This document shows, piece after piece, positions 18,950 to 28,765 of a DNA stretch of 64,000 bases. This stretch comes from an uncultured Phascolarctobacterium sp. Its GTDB lineage: Bacteria; Bacillota; Negativicutes; Acidaminococcales; Acidaminococcaceae. The stretch is taken from assembly GCF_937920985.1 (NCBI RefSeq), contig NZ_CALDXR010000043.1, forward strand, positions 59,135-123,134, given 5' to 3'. A program made the position numbers and the translations under genes. The notes below the pieces were generated by a model that ran no database searches, had not been told where the DNA came from, and saw only the letters and a list, made by a program, of their open reading frames with translations. Position 1 is the stretch's first letter. Every line of letters starts with the position of its first letter.

Positions 18950-19041
18950 CATAATAGTGGTTTTTATTTTTTGTGAAAGTGAAACCACATTAAATATTGT
19001 GTTTAGGAGGGAGATATTATAGGGAGGTAGAAGAATGAAAA

Positions 19042-19073
19042 ATAGGCACATAGATCGATGTTCCATGTGCCTA
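19042..19073 (-). terminator. Terminator of the fic gene
   Basis: Perfect 10-bp arms (ATAGGCACAT / ATGTGCCTAT) enclose a 12-base loop. On the minus strand the hairpin is followed by TTTTTCATTC, so it terminates the leftward fic transcript about 100 bp after its stop codon. Confidence 0.75.
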
Positions 19074-19171
19074 TTATATATTATTGAATTGAGATTTTAT
19101 ATTCGCGTCATATTTGATGATTACGACCAAACTGCAAGTAATAGACTAATGCAAAAAACTTCCGCTCTTGA

Positions 19172-20374
19172 TTATTTAAACATCAAAAGGTTTAACTTGT
19201 AATACTTGACTCTGTTGACAGTAGTAATTAGCAAATGTTCCCTAGGCATTGACTCAAGGCGTATTTTTATAGTTTTTTGAGATTTGTCAGTCATTTTTAC
19301 TAGTTGAGCCATCGGGACACCTTGACCATAAAATAAAGCTGCCTGCAAGAGAATGTAGTAAATATTTTGCAGTAAATCATCATCACTGATAAATTTATCA
19401 ACTTTAGCTCTGTATGTTTCCAACTGAGCCTCTTTACGTTGAAGTACTGCAATTGTATCATTGAAAGTAGATAACAAGAGTCGCATAAAGCCAGTGACAA
19501 ACGGAGTCATATCGCCTCTATTTCTTTCACTGTCAGCTTCCTTGAAAAGAGCGTAATAAGTTGCACGATTTTTCTTTATAAAAATAGATAACCTTAATGA
19601 AGCTAATGGGTGGAAGTGTTTAGATAGAAAATAAGAAGTAATAAATCTATCCGTTCTGCCATTACCATCATAAAAGGGATGGATATAAGCGAAAAAATAA
19701 TGGAATATACTTACCCTAACAAGTAATGGAACGCTTTCATCGTTTAAAAGCTCCAAAGCATAATGCATTAAACTTATAATTTTTTCTTCAGGCATAACTC
19801 CTTGATGAATGGTTTTGCCAGTACCTGAATCAATATCAACAGAAAACTTTCGGAATAATTTACCGTCTAATTCGTTGTCAGAATTTTCTGCAATAACTTC
19901 AGCATGTGCAAAATCATCGTAAAAAGCTCTTACGTCTTCACATGTTTTGAATTCTATATCCGTTCTCCCCAGCAAATCTTGGTACTTATGAATTACTGAA
20001 GTGAAACGTGCCGAACGTGGTGCCGTACCGTCAATGATATCCCGCAATTCTTTCCTTGTGCTATGGATACCTTCTATTTCATTGGTAGATTTAACTTCTT
20101 CAAGTATAGATAATAACGTAAATTGGTCTAATACTACATTAGGTACAGAATGTATTACATACAGCAGCGTTTCGTATGATTTGTATATTTGCTCCGTGAG
20201 CAACGCTATTTCTTGCGTGTAAATGAGAAATGCTGAATAAGTATTTTTGCGATTATATTCTTTGATGGGCATATCAAAATGTTGGGTAAAAGGTGCGGCA
20301 TAGCGTTTTGAATACTCTAATTCATAGCCGCTTTCGTTGGTGTAATATACTTTTTTTAGTGGTTCGTATTTCAT
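19172..20374 (-). CDS. Fic family protein (predicted AMPylase, class II)
   Basis: A 400-residue Fic protein. Start chosen at ATG 20374, preceded by AGGAGT; a longer frame would run into the tandem repeats. The catalytic motif HPFYDGNGRTDR (residues 232-243) matches the active Fic consensus with its His. An N-terminal inhibitory motif TNEIEG (97-102) fits [ST]xxxE[GN], so activity should be self-restrained. C-terminal residues look like a winged-helix domain (VKMTDKSQKTIKIRLESM). Fic proteins attach AMP to Tyr, Ser or Thr of target proteins; targets are unknown. It is the only gene on this strand in the area and sits in the accessory island. Confidence 0.92.
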   Translation of the reverse strand: MKYEPLKKVYYTNESGYELEYSKRYAAPFTQHFDMPIKEYNRKNTYSAFLIYTQEIALLTEQIYKSYETLLYVIHSVPNVVLDQFTLLSILEEVKSTNEIEGIHSTRKELRDIIDGTAPRSARFTSVIHKYQDLLGRTDIEFKTCEDVRAFYDDFAHAEVIAENSDNELDGKLFRKFSVDIDSGTGKTIHQGVMPEEKIISLMHYALELLNDESVPLLVRVSIFHYFFAYIHPFYDGNGRTDRFITSYFLSKHFHPLASLRLSIFIKKNRATYYALFKEADSERNRGDMTPFVTGFMRLLLSTFNDTIAVLQRKEAQLETYRAKVDKFISDDDLLQNIYYILLQAALFYGQGVPMAQLVKMTDKSQKTIKIRLESMPREHLLITTVNRVKYYKLNLLMFK

Positions 20375-20384
20375 ATTTACTCCT

Positions 20385-20548
20385 AACGTCTTTGGTAAAA
20401 AAGGCCGATTTTCCAAAAGACAGCAAACGTCTTTGGTAAAAAAGGCCGATTTTCCAAAAGACAATTAACGTCTTTGGCAAAAAAGGCCGATTTTCCAAAA
20501 GACAGCAAACGTCTTTGGTAAAAAAGGCCAATTTTCCAAAAGACAATT
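20385..20548 (-). repeat. Four tandem 41-bp hairpin repeats upstream of fic
   Basis: Units start at 20385, 20426, 20467 and 20508, exactly 41 bp apart, and differ at only a few positions; unit ends alternate between AGCA and AATT. Each carries an internal inverted repeat, GTCTTTGG with CCAAAAGAC, flanking an A-rich/T-rich second pairing around a GGCC centre. They lie between the fic ribosome site and the short frame at 20465-20599. There are no unique spacers, so this is not CRISPR. Confidence 0.9.
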
Positions 20549-20599
20549 AAAATCTTGCGAATTGATGTGCATACCGTAGAAAGAAGATATTAACGGCAT
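20465..20599 (-). pseudogene. Truncated DUF4160-like start, running into the repeats
   Basis: ATG 20599 lies 9 bases after AGGAGA on the minus strand. The first residues, MPLISSFYGMHI, match the typical start of DUF4160 proteins (small proteins often paired with DUF2442). After about 16 residues the frame enters the 41-bp repeats and stops at 44 residues. The rest of the domain is missing. It is best read as a gene stump cut by the repeat array, or possibly a leader peptide for fic. Confidence 0.45.
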
Positions 20600-20667
20600 A
20601 CTGTTTTCTCTCCTTTAATTATAATATTTGCTTCAGCAAAATACAACATAAGCTGCCAAACAAAAAA

Positions 20668-20712
20668 GCAGTACACATAGCATCCGGAAAATCCGGATAC
20701 CATAGGTACTGC
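20668..20712 (-). terminator. Hairpin with a T-run on the minus strand (orphan terminator)
   Basis: Outer arms GCAGTAC/GTACTGC and inner arms ATCCGGA/TCCGGAT form a long imperfect hairpin. On the minus strand it is followed by TTTTTTG, so it would stop leftward transcription. No leftward gene lies to its right, only the T-box region. Confidence 0.45.
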
Positions 20713-20727
20713 TGCTAATAATATTAT

Positions 20728-20778
20728 GCTAATTTCTGTAACCTACTTTACAAAAATTAGCGTATTTCCTTTTTTTTA
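20728..20778 (+). terminator. Terminator-like hairpin (plus strand)
   Basis: Arms GCTAATTT and AAATTAGC surround an 18-base loop, followed by GTATTTCC and then eight T. It could insulate the met promoter from upstream transcription. No plus-strand gene ends immediately before it. Confidence 0.35.
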
Positions 20779-20799
20779 CGAGAAAACTGCAACTTTTTG

Positions 20800-20828
20800 T
20801 TGACAGTTACAAAGAATTACTGTATTAT
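20800..20828 (+). promoter_or_regulatory. Promoter of the metA-metY operon
   Basis: A near-perfect sigma-70 type promoter: TTGACA at 20800-20805, 17-base spacer, TATTAT at 20823-20828. Transcription would start near 20835, at the beginning of the T-box leader. Confidence 0.85.
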
Positions 20829-20834
20829 CATGCC

Positions 20835-21132
20835 TATAGCTTAATATTGAGCGATGAAGAGAAGAGTAAATGTACGAGCCTGGCAAAGAGAGCCTTCGTG
20901 ACGGTGCAAGAGGGAGCAGGTGGTGACATTGAAGATGGTCTTGGAGCCGATGGGCTGAGATGCTTGCATTTAGGCCGTCCGGGTGCACCCGTTACAGTGC
21001 TGGAGTATTAAAGGGTAAACAACCCCTGCGTACTTGATGAGGTCCGTGTGGTGACATATGGATGAATTAGGGTGGTATCACGAAGCAACGCTTTCGTCCC
21101 TGTATTTTTACAGGAACGGAAGCTTTTTTATT
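20835..21132 (+). ncRNA. T-box leader (methionine operon)
   Basis: The leader has the T-box features in order: a GAAGAGAAGAGTA stem I start, a long structured middle, the 14-base T-box AGGGTGGTATCACG at about 21070, then a strong terminator (about 21088-21132) made of GCTTTCGTCC.. pairing with ..GGAACGGAAGC and a T-run. Uncharged tRNA binding to the T-box would block the terminator. The tRNA-pairing bulge is TGGT, fitting a tRNA with A at position 73. Because the genes are metA and metY, the tRNA is most likely tRNA-Met. Several ATG triplets lie in the candidate specifier region and I cannot choose one with certainty. Confidence 0.9.
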
Positions 21133-21190
21133 GCTCTTCCTCCTGTAGCAAGTCGAAAATCTAAGTTAGGAAATGTAGGAGGAACAAACA

Positions 21191-22201
21191 ATGCCGATTA
21201 AAATCAATGACCATTTATCCGCTATCTGCCAACTGCAGGAGGAAGGAATTTTTACCATGACTGAGCAACGCGCGACGACGCAGCGTATTCGTCCGCTGAA
21301 GGTGTGTGTGCTGAACCTGATGCCGCTGAAGAAGCCGACGGAAATTCAGCTGCTGCGTCTTTTGGGGAACTCTCCACTGCAGATAGAGGTTGATTTCTGC
21401 CGTACTGTGAGCCGCGAAACTACGCATACCGATAATTCGTATCTTGACCGCGCTTATCTGGAGTTTGACGATGTTAAGGACCGCTATTACGATGCGTTCT
21501 TGATGACGGGTGCGCCTGTAGAAACTATTCCCTTTGAGGCTGTAGATTACTGGAAGGAAATCGAAGCTTATCTGGACTGGGCGGAATATCACTGTTATTC
21601 TACGATGACACTTTGTTGGGGCGCGCAGGCTGCCTTGTATCATTATTACGGCGTAAACAAAACGATTTTGCCGGCGAAGATGTTTGGCATCTTCCCCTAC
21701 GGCCTGACGGTGAAAAATCATCCGCTGCTGCGTGGCTTTGACGACAGATACTTTATTCCGCAGTCACGTCATACTGCTGTGGATGATGATGCGATTGATG
21801 CCTGTAAGGCACTGCAGGTGCTGTCACGTTCGGTAGAAAACGGCATCAACATCTGTGCTACCAAGGATTTGCGCCGCATCTTCGTTTTAGGCCATTTCGA
21901 ATATGATCGCTATACTTTGGCTAATGAATATTTCCGCGATAAGAAAAAGAATTTGCCTATTGATTTGCCGGAATTCTACTTCCCTGATGGCGATACAACG
22001 CAGGAGCCGGTATTTAAATGGCGCAGCTACGCGCATTTGTTCTATATGAACTGGCTGAACATCGTTTACCAGGATACGCCGTATGACTTGCACGAGCTGG
22101 CACCGGCGAGCGGTAACAAGCTGGATAAGGCTATAGGCGAATATAACAAAATTCTTTTGCAGCTGCAGCGCATGGGTGCCGCAATTCCTGCCAACCAATA
22201 A
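21191..22201 (+). CDS. metA: Homoserine O-acetyltransferase (MetA type)
   Basis: A 336-residue member of the MetA (HTS) family, which activates homoserine for methionine synthesis. The catalytic cysteine is Cys142 in CWGAQA, with the GHFEYDR His-Glu pair near 235-237. Residue 111 is Glu in TGAPVE. In MetA enzymes Glu at this position goes with acetyl-CoA use, and Gly (E. coli) with succinyl-CoA. The product should therefore be O-acetylhomoserine, the substrate of MetY encoded next. It has a strong AGGAGGAA ribosome site and is controlled by the T-box leader. Confidence 0.95.
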   Translation: MPIKINDHLSAICQLQEEGIFTMTEQRATTQRIRPLKVCVLNLMPLKKPTEIQLLRLLGNSPLQIEVDFCRTVSRETTHTDNSYLDRAYLEFDDVKDRYYDAFLMTGAPVETIPFEAVDYWKEIEAYLDWAEYHCYSTMTLCWGAQAALYHYYGVNKTILPAKMFGIFPYGLTVKNHPLLRGFDDRYFIPQSRHTAVDDDAIDACKALQVLSRSVENGINICATKDLRRIFVLGHFEYDRYTLANEYFRDKKKNLPIDLPEFYFPDGDTTQEPVFKWRSYAHLFYMNWLNIVYQDTPYDLHELAPASGNKLDKAIGEYNKILLQLQRMGAAIPANQ

Positions 22202-22237
22202 TTTGAAGATGATAAATTGTTAAAGGAGCGATAGAAA

Positions 22238-23524
22238 ATGAGTGATCTTAAAATCAATACCAAATGCTTAGTAGGCGGCTACAAACCGGGCAACGGCGAA
22301 CCGCGCCAGATTCCGATTATCCAATCCACTACCTTTAAGTATGATACAAGCGAGGCGATGGGCAAGCTGTTCGACCTAGAGGCTACAGGATATTTTTACT
22401 CCCGCCTGCAAAACCCGACCTGCGATTTCGTAGCAGCTAAGATTGCGGAGCTGGAGGGCGGCGCTGCAGCAATGCTCACATCCTCCGGACAGGCGGCGAA
22501 CTTCTTTGCCCTGTTCAACATCTGCGAGGCGGGCAGCCATATTGTTGCTTCTTCTTCGATTTACGGCGGCAGCTATAATCTGATTGACGTAACGCTGGCG
22601 AAGATGGGCGTAACAGCGACATTTGTTTCTCCCGATGCTACGGACGAGGAGCTGGACGCTGCTTTTCAGGATAATACTAAGGCTGTGTTTGGCGAAATTA
22701 TTGCTAACCCCGCATTGACGGTGCTGGATATTGAAAAATTTGCCAACGCTGCGCATCGTCATGGTGTGCCTCTGATCGTGGATAACACCTTCCCGACACC
22801 GATTAACTGCCGCCCGCTGGAATGGGGCGCAGACATTGTAACGCATTCTACTACGAAGTATATGGATGGTCATGCTGCCTGCCTGGGCGGTGCTATTATC
22901 GACGGTGGCAGGTTCGACTGGCTGGCGCATGCCGACAAGTTCCCCGGTCTGTGTGCACCGGATGAATCCTATCACGGAATTACCTACGCCGAAAAGTTTG
23001 GCAAGGAGGGTGCTTTTATTACCAAGGCTACGGCGCAGCTGATGCGTGATTTCGGTGCTATGCAGTCGCCGCAAAGTGCGTTCATCCTGAATCTTGGCTT
23101 GGAATCGCTGCATGTGCGTATGCCACGCCATGTAGAAAACGCTCAGGCTATAGCGGAATTTTTGGAGCAGCAGCCGCAGGTTGAATATGTCAATTACCCC
23201 GGACTGAAGTCCAATAAATATTATGCTCTTGCGCAAAAATATCTGGGCAACGGCGGCTGTGGCGTAGTTTCCTTCAACCTGAAGGGAGGACGCAAGGCGG
23301 CGGAAGCATTCATGAAGCGCTTGCAGCTGGCGGCAATTGAAACGCATGTTGCCGACGCGCGTACCTGCTGCCTGAACCCGGCAACTACAACGCATCGCCA
23401 GATGACGGATGAGCAGCTGGCGGCGGCCGGTATTCCTGCAGGCTTGGTGCGTCTGTCCTGCGGTCTGGAGGATAAGGAGGATTTGCTGGCAGATTTGCAG
23501 CAGGCTTTGGCAGGCATTGAGTAA
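22238..23524 (+). CDS. metY: O-acetylhomoserine sulfhydrylase
   Basis: A 428-residue PLP enzyme of the Cys/Met metabolism family with MetY length. It converts O-acetylhomoserine plus sulfide to homocysteine. Seen: SRLQNPTCDFV, the PLP-stacking SSGQAANFFALFN, the PLP aspartate in IVDNTFPTP, and the Schiff-base lysine in HSTTKYMDGHA (about residue 206). It lies 36 bp after metA, and the pair makes a direct-sulfhydrylation route. Confidence 0.95.
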   Translation: MSDLKINTKCLVGGYKPGNGEPRQIPIIQSTTFKYDTSEAMGKLFDLEATGYFYSRLQNPTCDFVAAKIAELEGGAAAMLTSSGQAANFFALFNICEAGSHIVASSSIYGGSYNLIDVTLAKMGVTATFVSPDATDEELDAAFQDNTKAVFGEIIANPALTVLDIEKFANAAHRHGVPLIVDNTFPTPINCRPLEWGADIVTHSTTKYMDGHAACLGGAIIDGGRFDWLAHADKFPGLCAPDESYHGITYAEKFGKEGAFITKATAQLMRDFGAMQSPQSAFILNLGLESLHVRMPRHVENAQAIAEFLEQQPQVEYVNYPGLKSNKYYALAQKYLGNGGCGVVSFNLKGGRKAAEAFMKRLQLAAIETHVADARTCCLNPATTTHRQMTDEQLAAAGIPAGLVRLSCGLEDKEDLLADLQQALAGIE

Positions 23525-23546
23525 AAAGTATTAAAATTTCTAGCGG

Positions 23547-23590
23547 TACGGAAAGCAGTACATATTTTGCGGCTTTCCGTATCTTTTTTA
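23547..23590 (+). terminator. Terminator after metY
   Basis: TACGGAAAGC at 23547-23556 pairs perfectly with GCTTTCCGTA at 23572-23581, followed by TCTTTTTTATTTTT. Confidence 0.9.
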
Positions 23591-23640
23591 TTTTTATAAT
23601 GGTATAATAGAGTAAAAATATTTTTATAGGAGGGCGGCTC

Positions 23641-26580
23641 GTGTTTTACAAATTAATTGAGCGCAAGCGTGATGCGTGGCTGGCGGATAGGCTGTGCCCT
23701 GTTGCTGATTTGCTGAAATATATTTTGCAGCGTGGAATGTTGCGAGATGTGCAAATAGAAGCGATAAAGACATATCTTTATTTGAAAATAGCCTGTGGCA
23801 ATAAAAATTTAGCTCAGCTTTTTATTGATGGAACATTTAATACGCTGACGGAAGCAGAGCTTGATGCCATGCCATTATCTGTTGCTGCGCGCAGCTGCTT
23901 GCAGAAGAATAAGGCGGCGCTGGCTTTATATGAATATGCTTCGCTGAAGGATGATAGCGGAAATATGCTTTCGGCAAAGGTCGTTCAGGCAATCAAGGAT
24001 ACACCGGAGAGCATTGATTACGCAAAGGTTTGGCGAGATGCTTTCTATGGCGTAAGCTATACGGATTATCTTTTTAGTCTGCCTATGGGTGCAGGCAAAA
24101 CGTATCTGATGGCCATTTTCATCTATCTTGATTTATATTTTGCTATGAACGAGCCGTCAAATACTGCTTTTGCACATAATTTTATTGTTTTTGCTCCTTC
24201 TGGGTTAAAATCATCTGTTGTACCAAGCCTGAAAACAATTAAGAATTTTGATACTTCATGGATAATTCCAGAGCCTGTAGCTTCTAATTTGCGCAAGCTG
24301 CTTATTTTTGAGGTACTTGATCAGAGCAAGACGGAGAAAAAATCTAATAAGGTTAAAAATCCTAATGTACAGAAGCTAGCCTTACATCAGCCATTTGACG
24401 ATTTGTTTGGTCTGGTTGCGGTGACTAATGCGGAAAAAGTTATCTTAGACAGGGTTCAGGCGGACAAGGGCGGAAATATTAATTTGTATGTTGATTCCGC
24501 TGATGAAAAAGACAGGCTGGCGAATGAGCTGCGTAATCTTATCGGTAAAATTCCGCAATTAGCGATTTATATTGACGAGGTGCATCATGCTGTGAGCGAT
24601 GAAATTAAGCTGCGTGCTGTCGTCAATAAGTGGGCGGAGAATGGCTCATTCAACAGTGTAGTCGGCTTTAGCGGAACGCCATATCTGGATAAGAAGGAGA
24701 AGCTTGCCGTTACCGATACCCTTGCCATCGGTACTCAGGAAATTAGCAATATCGTTTATTATTATGCTCTTGTTAATGGTATTGGCAACTTTTTGAAAAA
24801 GCCTGAAGTGAAGATTGCCAAAAATGCTGATAGCAGCGAAATTGTAGAGGCCGGTGTGCGTTTATTTTTAGACAGATACAAGGATAAGGTGTACAGCAAT
24901 GGCTGCTGTGCCAAGCTGGGCATTTATTGCGGACGTATTGAAAAGCTGGAGGAAGAAATCTATCCTGTAGTGGAGCGCGTGGTGCGTAATTATGGCTTGA
25001 ATCCTGAAGAAGTCGTTTTGAAATTCCATGAAGGAAATAAGGAATACAAGGCTCCGGAGCGAGCACGTCTGGAGTTTGCGACATTGGATAATCCAATTAG
25101 CAAAATCAAAATAATTCTTCTAGTACAGATTGGTAAAGAGGGCTGGGATTGTACAAGCCTTACTGGGGTTGTTTTGTCGCAGGCCGGTGCTTGTCCTAAT
25201 AACATGGTGCTGCAGACAAGCTGCCGCTGCCTGCGTCAGGTGGATAAGCATACGCAGGAAACAGCGCTTATTTATCTAAATGAGAGCAATGGCGATTTGC
25301 TGAACAAGCAGCTTAAAAAGCAGCATCATATTGATATTACGGAATTTGAACGTGGTGGCCTGGCCAATAATATTATTTTAGACCGCTTCGACCGCACGCA
25401 ATATCTGCATTTGCCTAAGGTGGAATTTTGCCAGCTGAATGTGCGCTACGAAACCTTTACGCAGGATGAGGATGCACATACGGCTGAGCGTATTGCTATG
25501 GCGGCAGGTGATGCGCTGGCGCAAGAGGTTTATGTGACGACGCAGACTGATTTCAGTGGCAGGGGCGTTAATGATGTGGTGGAGCGTTATGGTTATGACA
25601 AACGCCCTGAGCATGATGAAGAGTATTTTGTCCGCTATGGCAGGGTGACAACCTTTAATAATTGGCTTTATGCTATATCTAAGGGCAGCTTTGGCAGCGT
25701 TACAATGAAAATGCTGCGTGCCTATGAAAAGGAGCTGCGTAGCTTATTTAGCAAGATAACCGTCAAGGAGGGCGAGGTTACGCGCTTCAGTGGCAGGTTT
25801 AATATTGAAGCTGTCAACAGCAATATCAGAAAGGCTTTTTATCCGGTGCGAGATTTTGTTGTGAAGGAAGAAAAGCTGCCGCAAGAGGCAAGACTTTTAC
25901 AGGTGGAGCACTTTACGCCTAAGGTTATGACGAATGCTGTGGATGTTGCGAGGTTTATACCGGAGCAGCAGCTGGTGCAGAAAATTATGGAGGCAGACAA
26001 GGGCATTTTGGCGCTGCCGGAGGATAAACAGAAGAAGATAGATTTGCTGGAATCCTTGGGAGAGCATGAGCTGGCGGAAAAAGTGCGTCAGGAATATACT
26101 AACGAGCCTGATGCCAGACGTTTATGCAGCTATCACTATCTGCCCTATAAGACAGACAGCAGCTTTGAGCAAAGGTTCTTTGATGAGGTCTTTAAATTAA
26201 AAACCGTGCAGCATAAAAGGCTGGAGGTTTATTATAATGGCGATGGCGAGCTGACGGAGTTCAAAATCCGCTGCTATGAAGGTGGCAAGGGACATTGGCG
26301 TTACGTTGGCCTATATACGCCGGATTTTTTGATCATCGAGCGCAAGGAAAATAAGATACACAAGGCGCTGATTGTTGAAACAAAGGGCATCCTTTATGCG
26401 CAGGATAAAAATTTTTTGAAGCGCCGAGCTTTTGTGGAAAAGTATTTTACGCCGGCAAATAATGCTGAATATGGCTATAAACGCTTTGATTATTTGTATC
26501 TGGAGGACAGCCTGAGCGAAAATGCGCGCTGGGAACGCATGGCGACGATGGTGGACAGCTTTTTTGAGGAGGCGGACTGA
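23641..26580 (+). CDS. res: Type III-like restriction enzyme, helicase-nuclease subunit (Res)
   Basis: A 979-residue protein starting at GTG 23641 after AGGAGGG. It has a superfamily 2 helicase/translocase core: Walker [10 protein letters not shown] (about 150), DEVHH box in [10 protein letters not shown] (about 312), GFSGTPYLD motif III, and a motif VI region ([11 protein letters not shown]). The C-terminal PD-(D/E)xK nuclease reads TPDFLII (about 893) followed by IVETKG (about 914). This is the Res architecture of type III restriction systems. It comes before its methylase, the reverse of the usual mod-res order, and overlaps it by 1 bp. Confidence 0.88.
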   Translation: MFYKLIERKRDAWLADRLCPVADLLKYILQRGMLRDVQIEAIKTYLYLKIACGNKNLAQLFIDGTFNTLTEAELDAMPLSVAARSCLQKNKAALALYEYASLKDDSGNMLSAKVVQAIKDTPESIDYAKVWRDAFYGVSYTDYLFSLPMGAGKTYLMAIFIYLDLYFAMNEPSNTAFAHNFIVFAPSGLKSSVVPSLKTIKNFDTSWIIPEPVASNLRKLLIFEVLDQSKTEKKSNKVKNPNVQKLALHQPFDDLFGLVAVTNAEKVILDRVQADKGGNINLYVDSADEKDRLANELRNLIGKIPQLAIYIDEVHHAVSDEIKLRAVVNKWAENGSFNSVVGFSGTPYLDKKEKLAVTDTLAIGTQEISNIVYYYALVNGIGNFLKKPEVKIAKNADSSEIVEAGVRLFLDRYKDKVYSNGCCAKLGIYCGRIEKLEEEIYPVVERVVRNYGLNPEEVVLKFHEGNKEYKAPERARLEFATLDNPISKIKIILLVQIGKEGWDCTSLTGVVLSQAGACPNNMVLQTSCRCLRQVDKHTQETALIYLNESNGDLLNKQLKKQHHIDITEFERGGLANNIILDRFDRTQYLHLPKVEFCQLNVRYETFTQDEDAHTAERIAMAAGDALAQEVYVTTQTDFSGRGVNDVVERYGYDKRPEHDEEYFVRYGRVTTFNNWLYAISKGSFGSVTMKMLRAYEKELRSLFSKITVKEGEVTRFSGRFNIEAVNSNIRKAFYPVRDFVVKEEKLPQEARLLQVEHFTPKVMTNAVDVARFIPEQQLVQKIMEADKGILALPEDKQKKIDLLESLGEHELAEKVRQEYTNEPDARRLCSYHYLPYKTDSSFEQRFFDEVFKLKTVQHKRLEVYYNGDGELTEFKIRCYEGGKGHWRYVGLYTPDFLIIERKENKIHKALIVETKGILYAQDKNFLKRRAFVEKYFTPANNAEYGYKRFDYLYLEDSLSENARWERMATMVDSFFEEAD

Positions 26581-28601
26581 TGGCAGTTGAGTATATACCG
26601 TTTTATCCTGAACCGATTGAAGGTCAGGCGATTTTAAATAATTTCCGGCGCACGCTGCGCTATAAGGGAGCGAACGACATCAACGCTCACCTTTTGCGCG
26701 GAATGCCTTTGTACGAGGTGCAGGAAACAGAGCAGGTGGGCAGCGACAGCGGGAATATGGTTATTCGCGGCGAGTGCGTGAGCACCTGCGCTTATCTGAA
26801 GGAGCAGGGAATCAGCGTCGACCTTGTGTATATTGATCCGCCCTTCGCCAGTGGTGCTGATTATGCCAAGAAAATTTATCTGCGCCGCAATCCCAAGGTA
26901 GCCGAGTCTATCGCGCAGGCCGAAACGCAGGTGGACAGCGAGGAGCTGCGCACCTTTGAAGAGAAGATGTACGGCGACGTTTGGGATAAGGAAAAATATC
27001 TGAACTGGATGTACGAGAATCTGCTGGCGATTAAGAGCGTAATGAGCGATACGGCGAGCATTTATGTGCATTTGGACTGGCATATCGGACATTATGTGAA
27101 GATTTTATTAGACGAGATTTTTGGAGAAGAGAATTTTAGAAACGAAATTACGTGGGTCCGTACAGCATCTCATAACGATAGTGTGGGAAACTATAGTAGA
27201 GTAAAAGATTATATTTTTTTCTATACAAAGTCGGATGATTATAAATTTAATGTTCAATATACAGATTATACAGAGGAGTATATTGATAGTGAATGGACTA
27301 AAGCTCCGTCAGGAAGATATTATAAATTTGAAAATATGTTAGATCCGCAAAATAGAATGAATGCTTATGACTTTCATGGAACTGTGGCAAGGTGGAGAAC
27401 AACTCCTGAAAAACTTGAAGCAATGTGGAATGCTCCACAAACAGAAGTACCTAATAGTCATGGTAGAATTCGTTTAGGTAAAGACGGAAAGCCAATAAAG
27501 CGTTGTAGAATAGTATTTATGGATGAATTACCGGGAGTGCCTTTAAGCGATAATTGGACTGATGTTTCTTATGTTGCTGGTAGAGCAAAAGAGGCTGTTG
27601 GTTACGCAACACAAAAACCCGAAGCTCTGCTTGAACGCATCATCAAAGCGAGTAGCGACGAGGGCATGGTCGTAGCCGATTTCTTTGGCGGCAGCGGCGT
27701 GACGGCGGCGGTGGCGAACCGCTTGGGGCGCAGCTTTATTCACGGTGACATCGGTATCAACAGCATTCAGACAGCACGCGACAGGCTAGCAGCGGCGAAG
27801 GCAGCCTTTAAGGTGCTGGAAATCAAGGACGGCGTGTCGCTGTACCGCAATCCCGTACAGACGATGGATAAAATCAAAAGCCTTATCCCCGGTCTGCGCA
27901 ACGAGGACGCAGTGGATGAGTTTTGGGAGGGAAGCATTCATGACAGCAAGTTGGGCATGGTTCCTGTATATGTGCCTAACCTGATGGACAGCGCAAGTCG
28001 TGTGTTGGACAAGGTGCTGGTCAACCGCATTATCCACGAAGCGATTCCTGACTTGCCGGACAGTGTGCAAAAGGTTATCGTTTATTATGTGGACATTGAA
28101 GATAAAGTAGGCGTGCAGAAATTTATCGCTGATGATGACAGCACGCTGGTTAAGATTGAGTTGCGCGATTTGAAGGCTGTGCTTGACGATGTTGTTATTG
28201 CGGATGAAGCAGAGTTTACGGTGAGCGAAACGGTGGAAGGCGTTTTGCCAATTTATAGGGTGAGTGTGGATTGCTTTGCGAGCGACAGAGTACAGCAAAA
28301 AATTGACGCTTATAATCAAAAGGGCAAGCTGAACCAGAAAAAGCCCGGGGCCTTTAAGCCATTGCTGCTGAGCGAGGAAGGCCTGGAGCTGATTGAATAC
28401 ATAAGCGTGGACTGCGAAAGTGCCGAGAAGGGCGCTGTCTGGCATTCAACGACGGAAATCAAGCTGGATAAGTTTGGCTACGTCATTCGCGACGGTGTAA
28501 AAACAAAGGAGCTGTGGGACGGAAGCATTACGTCTGCTAATAAACCTTTGCGCATAAAGCTGCGTAATATTTGCGGTGATGAAAGCCTGTGGCTTTTATA
28601 G
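26580..28601 (+). CDS. mod: Type III-like DNA adenine methyltransferase (Mod)
   Basis: A 673-residue beta-class N6-adenine methyltransferase. Catalytic motif IV is [10 protein letters not shown] (about residue 85), and SAM motif [10 protein letters not shown], comes later (about 367). The segment between them, where the target recognition domain lies, is encoded by about 27130-27610. That DNA is strikingly AT-rich compared with the GC-rich DNA on both sides, which points to exchange of the recognition domain. About 230 residues follow motif I, possibly for Res contact. The start codon overlaps the res stop by one base (TGATG). Confidence 0.88.
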   Translation: MAVEYIPFYPEPIEGQAILNNFRRTLRYKGANDINAHLLRGMPLYEVQETEQVGSDSGNMVIRGECVSTCAYLKEQGISVDLVYIDPPFASGADYAKKIYLRRNPKVAESIAQAETQVDSEELRTFEEKMYGDVWDKEKYLNWMYENLLAIKSVMSDTASIYVHLDWHIGHYVKILLDEIFGEENFRNEITWVRTASHNDSVGNYSRVKDYIFFYTKSDDYKFNVQYTDYTEEYIDSEWTKAPSGRYYKFENMLDPQNRMNAYDFHGTVARWRTTPEKLEAMWNAPQTEVPNSHGRIRLGKDGKPIKRCRIVFMDELPGVPLSDNWTDVSYVAGRAKEAVGYATQKPEALLERIIKASSDEGMVVADFFGGSGVTAAVANRLGRSFIHGDIGINSIQTARDRLAAAKAAFKVLEIKDGVSLYRNPVQTMDKIKSLIPGLRNEDAVDEFWEGSIHDSKLGMVPVYVPNLMDSASRVLDKVLVNRIIHEAIPDLPDSVQKVIVYYVDIEDKVGVQKFIADDDSTLVKIELRDLKAVLDDVVIADEAEFTVSETVEGVLPIYRVSVDCFASDRVQQKIDAYNQKGKLNQKKPGAFKPLLLSEEGLELIEYISVDCESAEKGAVWHSTTEIKLDKFGYVIRDGVKTKELWDGSITSANKPLRIKLRNICGDESLWLL

Positions 28602-28609
28602 TGAAGTTT

Positions 28610-28642
28610 GAAGGCTGGTCCTGTGGGCCGGTCTTCTTTTTT
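28610..28642 (+). terminator. Terminator after the res-mod operon
   Basis: GAAGGCTGGTCC and GGCCGGTCTTC pair (with wobble pairs) around a short TGTG loop and run into TTCTTTTTT, 8 bp after the mod stop codon. Confidence 0.8.
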
Positions 28643-28765
28643 GCGTAGTTATGCTATACTATTTATTTACATCTTGCTTATTAAAGTGTACAATAAATGT
28701 AATCAAGTCTGGCAAAAAACAGATATTTTGCTTAGATAAAGCTGTAATAAATGGAGGAAGGGGCT

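Noticed and set aside
20385..20548. Possible CRISPR array
   Set aside because: Contiguous 41-bp tandem units, no spacers, no cas genes.
20776..20988. 70-residue minus-strand frame over the T-box leader
   Set aside because: It overlaps the structured T-box leader and has no ribosome site.
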